This document shows, piece by piece, positions 1-4,234 of a stretch of 5,155 nucleotides of DNA; positions within the stretch are counted from its first letter, which is position 1, and each line of letters begins with the position of its first letter. The stretch comes from Methanobrevibacter sp. GTDB taxonomy: Archaea; Methanobacteriota; Methanobacteria; Methanobacteriales; Methanobacteriaceae. The notes under the pieces were generated by a model, which searched no databases, was not told the DNA's origin, and saw nothing but the letters and a program-made list of their open reading frames with translations. A program made the position numbers and the translations under genes. The stretch is from contig WRNS01000095.1 of the NCBI GenBank assembly GCA_009776495.1, forward strand, positions 1-5,155, read 5' to 3'.

Positions 1-56
1 ATAAAATTTATCTTTGTTGAAAAATCCAAGTTAATCTATTAAAAATAATTTATAAT

Positions 57-134
57 ATTTATATTTATTAGCATTATTAAATTTTTAAAAATAATAATAA
101 TTAAATTTATATCTATTAGCATTATTAAATTTTT
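57..134. repeat. Pair of 30-bp direct repeats, offset 48 bp
   Basis: Positions 57-86 and 105-134 match at 29 of 30 bases; the difference is T at 65 versus C at 113. The shared core reads TATTAGCATTATTAAATTTT. A shorter partial third copy (ATTAGCATT then a T run) begins at 162. The spacing between the full copies is exactly 48 bp. No function is apparent; chance similarity is more likely in DNA this AT-rich, but 29 of 30 including the central GC dinucleotide is more than expected. Confidence 0.6.
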
Positions 135-354
135 TCAAGAAAAAGTATTAAAATAAAAAAAATTAGCATTTTTTAATTAATCGTTATTAAATTAATCATT
201 TAAAACTAAATTTACTCCATTAGAAAAAAAATAGAATTAATTACAAATATAAACTAAAAAAAAGAGAGAAAATTTTTAAGAAATTTTTAATAAGTTGATT
301 ATTTGAAAACTATGAAAACTAAGACAACTATGATTATATAAATAAATCAACTGT

Positions 355-367
355 AAAAAAAAAAAAA
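355..367 (-). terminator. Candidate oligo-T terminator for rps8e
   Basis: A run of 13 A on the plus strand is a run of 13 T on the strand that rps8e is read from, about 190 bases past its stop codon. Archaeal termination is commonly driven by oligo-T in the non-template strand without a strong hairpin. It is the longest T run downstream of rps8e inside the window; shorter ones lie near 224-231 and 257-263. The tandem-repeat block lies between the stop codon and this run and would be transcribed if termination occurs here. Confidence 0.4.
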
Positions 368-442
368 TTCTAAAAATGATTAAATGATTATTATAAAAAA
401 TAAATAGAATTTGGTATCGATTATATTCCGTTTAATTCTGTA

Positions 443-578
443 TTAATCAGTTAATATCATTAAATTCCATTTAATCTATAATATTCCATTGAATTCCATT
501 TAATCTATAATATTCTATTGAATTCAATTAATCTATTAATATTCCATTGAATTCTGATTAATCTATTAATATTCCATT
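443..578. repeat. 28-30 bp tandem repeat overlapping the 3' end of rps8e
   Basis: Four clear units begin with TTAATCTAT at 471, 500, 528 and 558, giving periods of 29, 28 and 30 bp. A degenerate unit precedes them at about 443-470. Each unit contains a version of TAATATTCCATTGAATTC. The last unit is the coding end of rps8e itself: its TTA at 558-560 is the complement of the TAA stop. Positions 528-548 and 558-578 are identical over 21 bases. There are no unique spacers, so this is a tandem repeat and not a CRISPR. Divergence increases away from the gene, which suggests that the tail of the gene was duplicated outward and then decayed. Confidence 0.8.
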
Positions 579-938
579 AATAACGCCATCTTGACCAGGT
601 CTTGAAGTCACTTTGACTTTTCCAGAACTAGTTTCTACAATTGCTCCCTTAGTGATTATATTTCTTCTAACATAATTAGGATTAGCTTCATTTTCAATAA
701 CATTTAAAATTTCAAGATTTTCAGATTTGTTTGAAGAGGGGTTAACCACATTTATTGTGTTTTCAAGAGCTAACCTTAGCTTTTCATTTCCTCCACGAGT
801 TCTGATTTTTCTTAAATTTTTATCTCCAATTCTGGTTTCTGCAGGATCTCTGCCAAGTTCAGATTTCCTTTTTCCACGGAGTCTAACATCTCTTCCACCA
901 CTTGGCTTTTTTATGGATCTTCCTTGAAATATGGCCAT
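558..938 (-). CDS. rps8e: Small ribosomal subunit protein S8e
   Basis: The protein is a 126-residue component of the archaeal and eukaryotic small ribosomal subunit; bacteria lack it. The family signatures are all visible: the N-terminal FQGRSIKKPSGGR (residues 4-16), a basic RLRGKRKSELGRDPAET stretch (19-35), IRTRGGNEKLR (45-55), NYVRRNIITKGAIVET (88-103), and the C-terminal KVTSRPGQDGVINGILI (109-125). The length is normal for archaeal S8e, so the gene is complete. The ATG at 936-938 is preceded by GAAGGTGA at 943-950, four bases away, which fixes the start. It appears monocistronic within the window, with its own TATA-like promoter at about 981-990. The unusual point is its 3' end: the last seven codons and stop form one unit of a tandem repeat that continues past the gene. 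Confidence 0.97.
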   Translation of the reverse strand: MAIFQGRSIKKPSGGRDVRLRGKRKSELGRDPAETRIGDKNLRKIRTRGGNEKLRLALENTINVVNPSSNKSENLEILNVIENEANPNYVRRNIITKGAIVETSSGKVKVTSRPGQDGVINGILID

Positions 939-942
939 GATT

Positions 943-950
943 TCACCTTC
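943..950 (-). promoter_or_regulatory. Ribosome-binding site of rps8e
   Basis: Read on the minus strand this is GAAGGTGA, ending four bases before the ATG at 936-938. It matches the archaeal anti-Shine-Dalgarno core GGTGA and is the strongest ribosome-binding site in the window. Confidence 0.8.
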
Positions 951-978
951 ATTAAGTTTAATTTATGATTTGATAATC

Positions 979-991
979 TTTATTATAAAAG
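979..991 (-). promoter_or_regulatory. TATA box of rps8e
   Basis: The minus strand reads CTTTTATAATAAA here, close to the archaeal TATA consensus. Placing the transcription start about 25 bases downstream puts it near 960, giving a leader of about 22 bases that contains the ribosome-binding site. The purine-rich AAGGAG just upstream (about 992-997) is where a BRE would lie, though it is not a classic BRE. The location is an inference from spacing. Confidence 0.5.
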
Positions 992-1108
992 CTCCTTAAT
1001 ATAGCATAGCTACTATTTTAAAAATTATTTTAAAAAATATTTTAACAATATGAATAAAAGAAAAAGAGTCTTTTAAGAATAATGATAACAAAATATTAGT
1101 TTTACTCA

Positions 1109-1160
1109 TATATAAACCTTTAATTTTTAAACAAAAATTAAATGATAATAATTTTATAAA
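1109..1160 (+). promoter_or_regulatory. Candidate polB2 promoter elements
   Basis: Two possible TATA boxes on the plus strand are TATATAAA at 1109-1116 and TTTATAAA at 1153-1160. They would start transcripts near 1138 and 1183, with leaders of roughly 140 and 95 bases before the start at 1278. DNA this AT-rich throws up TATA-like strings often, so neither can be preferred from sequence alone. Confidence 0.3.
1119..1142. repeat. Perfect 10-bp inverted repeat upstream of polB2
   Basis: TTTAATTTTT at 1119-1128 is the exact reverse complement of AAAAATTAAA at 1133-1142, with a four-base spacer AAAC. It starts three bases after the TATA-like element at 1109-1116. It could be a regulator site or a weak hairpin in the leader, or simply the result of AT composition. 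Confidence 0.45.
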
Positions 1161-1267
1161 TTATTGAAAACATAAATATGATTCATATCTATAACTTTCA
1201 ATAATAAGAATAAGAATAAAAAAATAAAAAAAATAAATAAAAAAAAAAAAATGACTTAGTTACAATT

Positions 1268-1271
1268 GGTG
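1268..1271 (+). promoter_or_regulatory. Possible polB2 ribosome-binding site deciding a TTG start
   Basis: GGTG at 1268-1271 lies six bases before TTG 1278, and this is the only ribosome-binding-like match near any candidate start. It lies inside the reading frame if translation begins at TTG 1266 or GTG 1269. The match is only four bases long, so the assignment is tentative. Confidence 0.4.
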
Positions 1272-1277
1272 TTATCC

Positions 1278-1964
1278 TTGGAAAATGAAGTCTTAATGCA
1301 AAAAAAACTTGAAAAAGAAATTAAAAGCCATGTTGATGAATTTTTGGAAAATATTAATTCAGAATTACCTGAAAGTATGGAATTAGAATATGAAGGTTTT
1401 TATAGAAGGGGCTTTTTTGTTACAAAAAAAAGATATGCTGTTATTGAAGAGGAAAAAATCATAGCTAAAGGCTTGGAACTTGTTAGAAGAGATTGGGCTC
1501 CAGTAGCTAAGGATACTCAACAAAACATTCTTATGGCTATTTTACAAAATGGGGATATTGATAAAGCCGTTGAGATTATTGAAAAAGTTTTAAAAAAAGT
1601 GAAATCTGGAAAAATAGAAATGAAGGATTTGATGATTCATACCCAGATTACAAAAAAACTTTCAGATTATAAAAATATAGGTCCTCATGTCGTAGCTGCT
1701 CAAAAATTAGAAGAAAAAGGATTGAAAATCGATAAAGGAACTATTATTCAATATGTAATTGTTAAAGGTAAAGGAGCTATTAGTGAAAGAGCTGTGCCTT
1801 ACGAAGATTCGATGAACTACAACTATGATGTATATTATTACATCAACCATCAAATACTTCCAGCTGTTTCAAGAATAATGAAGTCTTTAGGATACACTAA
1901 AGAACAGTTAGCTGAATTAGGAGATAAAGACAAACAAAAAAGTTTAGATGCCTTTTTTAAATGA
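1278..1964 (+). CDS. polB2: Family B DNA polymerase, C-terminal (small) subunit of split PolB
   Basis: This 228-residue protein corresponds to the thumb and C-terminal part of archaeal family B DNA polymerases. Matching motifs in order are LEYEGFYRRGFFVTKKRYA (36-54, with the family's KKRYA), GLELVRRDW (65-73), QITKKLSDYKNIGPH (123-137) and a final PCNA-binding box QKSLDAFF (220-227). The palm carboxylates of the DxxSLYP and DTDG motifs are absent, so it cannot polymerise alone and must pair with a large subunit encoded elsewhere, as is known for the split PolB of Methanothermobacter. The break lies after the position of DTDG and before the thumb. The start is uncertain. TTG at 1278 has GGTG at 1268-1271, six bases upstream; TTG 1266, GTG 1269 and ATG 1296 are in-frame alternatives without a clear ribosome-binding site. 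The longest reading is 232 residues. The gene appears to stand alone. Confidence 0.94.
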   Translation: MENEVLMQKKLEKEIKSHVDEFLENINSELPESMELEYEGFYRRGFFVTKKRYAVIEEEKIIAKGLELVRRDWAPVAKDTQQNILMAILQNGDIDKAVEIIEKVLKKVKSGKIEMKDLMIHTQITKKLSDYKNIGPHVVAAQKLEEKGLKIDKGTIIQYVIVKGKGAISERAVPYEDSMNYNYDVYYYINHQILPAVSRIMKSLGYTKEQLAELGDKDKQKSLDAFFK

Positions 1965-1973
1965 TTCATCATG

Positions 1974-2060
1974 AAAAAAAATAAAAAAATATAAAAAAAT
2001 ATGAAAAAAAATAAAAATAATATAAAAAAAAATATAAAAATATAAAAAAAATAAAAAAAA
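1974..2060. repeat. Phased A-tract array (predicted curved DNA)
   Basis: Nine A runs of five or more bases begin at 1974, 1983, 1993, 2004, 2013, 2024, 2036, 2044 and 2053, a mean spacing of 9.9 bp. The 87-bp block is A and T except for one G at 2003. A-tracts repeated near the helical period are known to bend DNA in one direction. The array starts ten bases past the polB2 stop codon. Confidence 0.65.
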
Positions 2061-2079
2061 TCCAAATTTAACTCTTAAA

Positions 2080-2139
2080 AAAGCTATGATTTATCAATGC
2101 TAGAAAATCTTAGCTTTCCTCACATTCTTCTTCTTTTTG
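2080..2139 (+). terminator. Candidate polB2 terminator: hairpin plus T-rich tract
   Basis: AAAGCTA at 2080-2086 pairs with TAGCTTT at 2111-2117. An alternative imperfect stem lies at 2082-2101, centred on TGAT-TT-ATCA. A pyrimidine-rich stretch with TTCTTCTTC and a T5 run follows to 2139. Another T6 run occurs at about 2163-2169. Archaeal termination relies mainly on T-rich DNA, so the T tract is the stronger part of this call. Confidence 0.4.
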
Positions 2140-2298
2140 TTAATGATATTTTATGAATATTCTATTTTTTATTATTTTACTCTTAATAACGTGCACAGCC
2201 ATAATATATTTTTTAACTATTCTCTTATTATCCAATAGAAATATTTACTAAAAACACAATATTATGATAAATTGTAATCGGGATAAAAGATTTTCAAT

Positions 2299-2303
2299 GG
2301 TGG
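2299..2303 (+). promoter_or_regulatory. Ribosome-binding site supporting the protease start at 2309
   Basis: GGTGG at 2299-2303 ends five bases before ATG 2309. No comparable match precedes the in-frame ATG codons at 2264 or 2297, so this site favours the shorter protein. Confidence 0.5.
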
Positions 2304-2308
2304 TTAAA

Positions 2309-3325
2309 ATGAAAAAAAATGATAGAAGTAGTATTAATCCATTTACTGGGAAAAAGCATTTTAACATAGTTAACGATGATAAGTTTTTAGATAATTCTTA
2401 TGTCGAATATGATAATATTATTAATCACAGTCAATTGTCAGATGAAACACCAGAGGGGCAAATAGTATCTAATGTTTCTTTTAAATTAATAAAAGCCGTT
2501 GAAAACCATTTATCAAAGATTAAAAGATCAGATTACACTGAAAATTACTATGATTGGGAATTTCATTTAGTTTCAAATGAAACAGTGAATGCTTTCTGTA
2601 TGCCTGGTGGTAAAATAATTGTGTATTCTGGAATTTTAACAATTGCAGAAAAGGAAGAATATTTAGCATTTATTTTAGGTCATGAAATGGCTCATGCTTT
2701 ACTAGATCATGGTAGAACTACAATAAGTGCATATACTGCTAAAAATACTGCAAGCACAGTAGCAAGGTTGGGAAGTTTTGGTCTTGGTTTGCTGGGTTTT
2801 GGGGAAGCAGCTTCAGTTGTAACAACTGTTACAAATGTAGCTGATATTGGTTCTGAATATCTTTTATTAAAACCATGGGGTAGAGATCAAGAAATGGAAG
2901 CAGATAAATTAGGAATGATGATAGTTAATTGGGCAGGTTATGATATTAGTGAAATACCTTATTTTTGGCAAAAAATGAGTGAACATAATTCAAATAAACA
3001 TGATTTTTTTTCCACACACCCATCAGATAATAAACGAATCGCTGGAATGAATGAATTAGTTATGGAAATATCTACTCAAGAAAATTTCAATAGTACTCTA
3101 ATTTCATCAGGAGAATCTAATCAAAAAATTATAACAAAGGAAAATCATGAGTCAAAATTTTGTAAACAATGTGGAGCAGAAAATGTTGTTGAATCTAAAT
3201 TTTGTAAACAATGCGGAAAAGAAATGGTAGTTGAATCTAAATTCTGTACACGATGTGGAAAAGAAATTGTTGATGATGCTAAATTCTGTACACAATGTGG
3301 TAACTCATTAGCTAAATATCGTTGA
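2309..3325 (+). CDS. M48 family zinc metalloprotease with two C-terminal zinc ribbons
   Basis: Numbering is from ATG 2309 (338 residues). The catalytic domain shows NAFCMPGGKIIVYSGIL (94-110), the zinc-binding HEMAH (125-129), the third-ligand motif EMEAD (E195 to D199) and STHPSDNKRI (235-244). Together these place it with the Oma1/BepA-like M48 peptidases. A Gly-rich hydrophobic stretch (about 150-178) between the two metal motifs may be a membrane-touching loop, as elsewhere in the family. NPFTGKKHF (10-18) resembles the NPVTG segment that follows the lipoprotein signal in bacterial relatives, but no signal peptide or lipobox precedes it here. The C-terminus carries four CxxC knuckles (C285/288, 299/302, 313/316, 327/330) exactly 14 residues apart, enough for two zinc ribbons. 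Its substrate is unknown; a cytoplasmic, possibly membrane-associated quality-control protease is an inference. A longer start at ATG 2264 adds 15 residues but has no ribosome-binding site. The gene is flanked by unrelated genes. Confidence 0.92.
   Translation: MKKNDRSSINPFTGKKHFNIVNDDKFLDNSYVEYDNIINHSQLSDETPEGQIVSNVSFKLIKAVENHLSKIKRSDYTENYYDWEFHLVSNETVNAFCMPGGKIIVYSGILTIAEKEEYLAFILGHEMAHALLDHGRTTISAYTAKNTASTVARLGSFGLGLLGFGEAASVVTTVTNVADIGSEYLLLKPWGRDQEMEADKLGMMIVNWAGYDISEIPYFWQKMSEHNSNKHDFFSTHPSDNKRIAGMNELVMEISTQENFNSTLISSGESNQKIITKENHESKFCKQCGAENVVESKFCKQCGKEMVVESKFCTRCGKEIVDDAKFCTQCGNSLAKYR
3149..3316 (+). repeat. 42-bp coding repeat encoding four zinc knuckles
   Basis: Four in-frame 42-bp units start at 3149, 3191, 3233 and 3275, the last one diverging after CGN. 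Each encodes a version of ESKFCxxCGKExVVE. Units 1 and 2 share AAATTTTGTAAACAATG, and units 3 and 4 share AAATTCTGTACAC, so the array reads as two pairs of knuckles. This fits two zinc ribbons, each built from two CxxC halves, that arose by duplication. Confidence 0.8.
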
Positions 3326-3441
3326 ATTATTTAAAAGATAAAATTTTGTCCATACATAAACAAATCATAAATTTTTAATTTAAATTTAAATTTTAATATT
3401 ATTATTTTAATATAATTTATAAAAGAGAGTATTCAAAATAG
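3326..3441. terminator. Convergent terminator region between the protease gene and cofC
   Basis: The two genes end toward each other across 116 bp of nearly pure A+T. T-rich runs on the plus strand (about 3371-3376, 3390-3394 and 3405-3409) could end the protease transcript, and the TCTCTTTTAT read on the minus strand (about 3419-3428) could end cofC. A perfect 16-bp palindrome, AATTTAAATTTAAATT, lies at 3377-3392 and could act from both sides. Confidence 0.4.
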
Positions 3442-4113
3442 CTATTTTCGAGTAACTTTTAATCTCTCTCCCCCATGAACTGCCTCAACATCTATTTTTA
3501 AACTCTTTAAATAGCTTTGTGTTTCTGTATTAGACCCATGAATCATTATTTCTCCAAGGTCTTCGGTTGTATTAACATCAAGAGACATGTAAAAAGAATC
3601 GTATATCACAGGTTCAAATTTTTTAGTGACAGCTTCTTTAACATGGTTTTTAAAGCTAAAGTCTCCAAACTTCATTGCTAGTGACAAGGGTTTTATAGCT
3701 AAACCATTGGTTCCTCCCCCTTTTGAAGGAACTATAATAAAATCTAAGGCTTTGGCAGAGTTAATTAAAGTATCCAGATTTGTTTTAGCTATTAAAGGAA
3801 TATCTGAAGGAATTATTATTACTTTTTTAGTTTTAGCCCTACACCAATCCATAGCTTGATTAATAGCTGTGTTAAGATTTAATCCTTCATTTTCAACTAA
3901 GGTCAAAACATTAAGGGTGCCCGCAAATTCTAAAACATCCTTATCAGCGCTTATTATTATAACTTCATCAACTGAATGCTTTAAAGCACTTGTAACATCT
4001 TTGAGCATAGCCTTTAAGAGATTTTCCCTTTCTTTCAAATTTAAAAACGGAGATAATCGTGTTTTAGCATTTGAAATTTTTGATACTGGTATTATTCCAT
4101 ATATTTCATCCAT
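3442..4113 (-). CDS. cofC: 2-phospho-L-lactate guanylyltransferase (coenzyme F420 biosynthesis)
   Basis: CofC activates 2-phospho-L-lactate with GTP, giving lactyl-diphospho-guanosine, which CofD then transfers to Fo to build coenzyme F420. F420 is the main hydride carrier of methanogens. The 223-residue protein has the family length and motifs: the nucleotide-binding IPVSKISNAKTRLSP near the N-terminus (8-22), PSDIPLI (102-108), the diagnostic KGGGTNGLAIKP (131-142), FGDFSFKNHV (149-158) and LDVNTTEDL (178-186). The ATG at 4111-4113 is preceded by GTGAT three bases upstream on the minus strand. The gene lies 121 bp downstream of proS on the same strand. The gap contains a tandem repeat with several T4 runs, so co-transcription is doubtful. 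No other F420 gene is visible. Confidence 0.96.
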   Translation of the reverse strand: MDEIYGIIPVSKISNAKTRLSPFLNLKERENLLKAMLKDVTSALKHSVDEVIIISADKDVLEFAGTLNVLTLVENEGLNLNTAINQAMDWCRAKTKKVIIIPSDIPLIAKTNLDTLINSAKALDFIIVPSKGGGTNGLAIKPLSLAMKFGDFSFKNHVKEAVTKKFEPVIYDSFYMSLDVNTTEDLGEIMIHGSNTETQSYLKSLKIDVEAVHGGERLKVTRK

Positions 4114-4128
4114 TTTATCACTTAAATC

Positions 4129-4197
4129 AATAAAATATGAGCTTAAATTAAAATATGACTATAAATTAAAATAAACTATAAATAAAATATGATTATA
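4129..4197. repeat. Four-copy 17-18 bp tandem repeat between proS and cofC
   Basis: Units start at 4129, 4146, 4164 and 4181 with lengths 17, 18, 17 and 17, and follow the pattern AAT(A/T)AAAATATGACTATA with small changes. They fill most of the 121-bp gap. On the minus strand each unit carries a T4 run and a TATA-like ATAGT or ATAAT string. The array could stagger the end of the proS transcript or overlap the cofC promoter. It has no spacers and is not a CRISPR. Confidence 0.7.
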
Positions 4198-4234
4198 AAT
4201 CACTATTTTATGTAATTATCCAATTTTTCATATA

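Larger units (their letters stand above)
1..557. other. AT-rich intergenic region downstream of rps8e
   Basis: I see no credible gene in this stretch on either strand. It is almost entirely A+T, and reading frames are closed by frequent TAA codons. It contains a pair of 30-bp direct repeats (57-86 and 105-134), a long A run at 355-367, and a tandem repeat from about 443 that runs into the end of rps8e. No tRNA-like cloverleaf, rRNA segment or obvious C/D-box guide RNA was found by eye. The left neighbour lies outside the window, so whether this is the full intergenic gap is unknown. Confidence 0.7.
939..1277. other. Divergent promoter region between rps8e and polB2
   Basis: This 339-bp gap separates two outward-facing genes. 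The left part holds the rps8e ribosome-binding site and TATA box. On the plus strand, TATA-like elements for polB2 occur at 1109-1116 (TATATAAA) and 1153-1160 (TTTATAAA). Two AT-rich inverted repeats sit beside them: 10-bp arms at 1119-1128 and 1133-1142, and 8-bp arms at 1147-1154 and 1158-1165. The region ends in A-rich sequence with 13 consecutive A at 1239-1251, just before polB2. I see no small gene here. Confidence 0.6.
1965..2308. other. Intergenic region between polB2 and the M48 protease gene
   Basis: This 344-bp gap holds the phased A-tracts (1974-2060), a hairpin with 7-bp arms (2080-2117) and pyrimidine-rich DNA (2118-2139 and 2161-2180) that may terminate polB2. Next come TATA-like strings (about 2201-2210 and 2239-2246) that may serve the protease gene, and a GTGCAC palindrome at 2191-2196. 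The one long minus-strand reading frame here is a run of phenylalanines created by the A-tracts and is not a gene. Confidence 0.6.

Noticed and set aside
443..578. Possible CRISPR array
   Set aside because: The units abut directly with no unique spacers of constant length, and one unit is part of a coding sequence.
727..927. Plus-strand open frame of 66 codons inside rps8e
   Set aside because: It lies wholly within rps8e on the other strand, has no ribosome-binding site and encodes no recognisable domain.
1251..1259. ATG-ACT-TAG as a polB2 start with TAG read as an amino acid
   Set aside because: Nothing in the window suggests pyrrolysine decoding, and several starts downstream suffice to give a complete PolB C-terminal part.
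1278..1400. Split intein at the start of the small polymerase subunit
   Set aside because: The N-terminus enters polymerase-like sequence within about 20 residues; there is no room for an intein C-terminal segment and no HN-Ser/Thr/Cys junction.
1850..2065. Minus-strand frame of 71 codons rich in phenylalanine
   Set aside because: Its hydrophobic N-terminal part is the complement of the A-tract array and the rest is antisense to polB2; it is a composition artefact, not a membrane protein.
2191..2196. GTGCAC palindrome as an operator of the protease gene
   Set aside because: A six-base palindrome occurs easily by chance and has no repeat nearby.
3626..3859. Plus-strand frame of 77 codons
   Set aside because: It is antisense to the well-supported cofC gene.
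3869..4174. Plus-strand frame of 101 codons
   Set aside because: It is antisense to cofC and runs into the tandem repeat; no domain or ribosome-binding site is seen.
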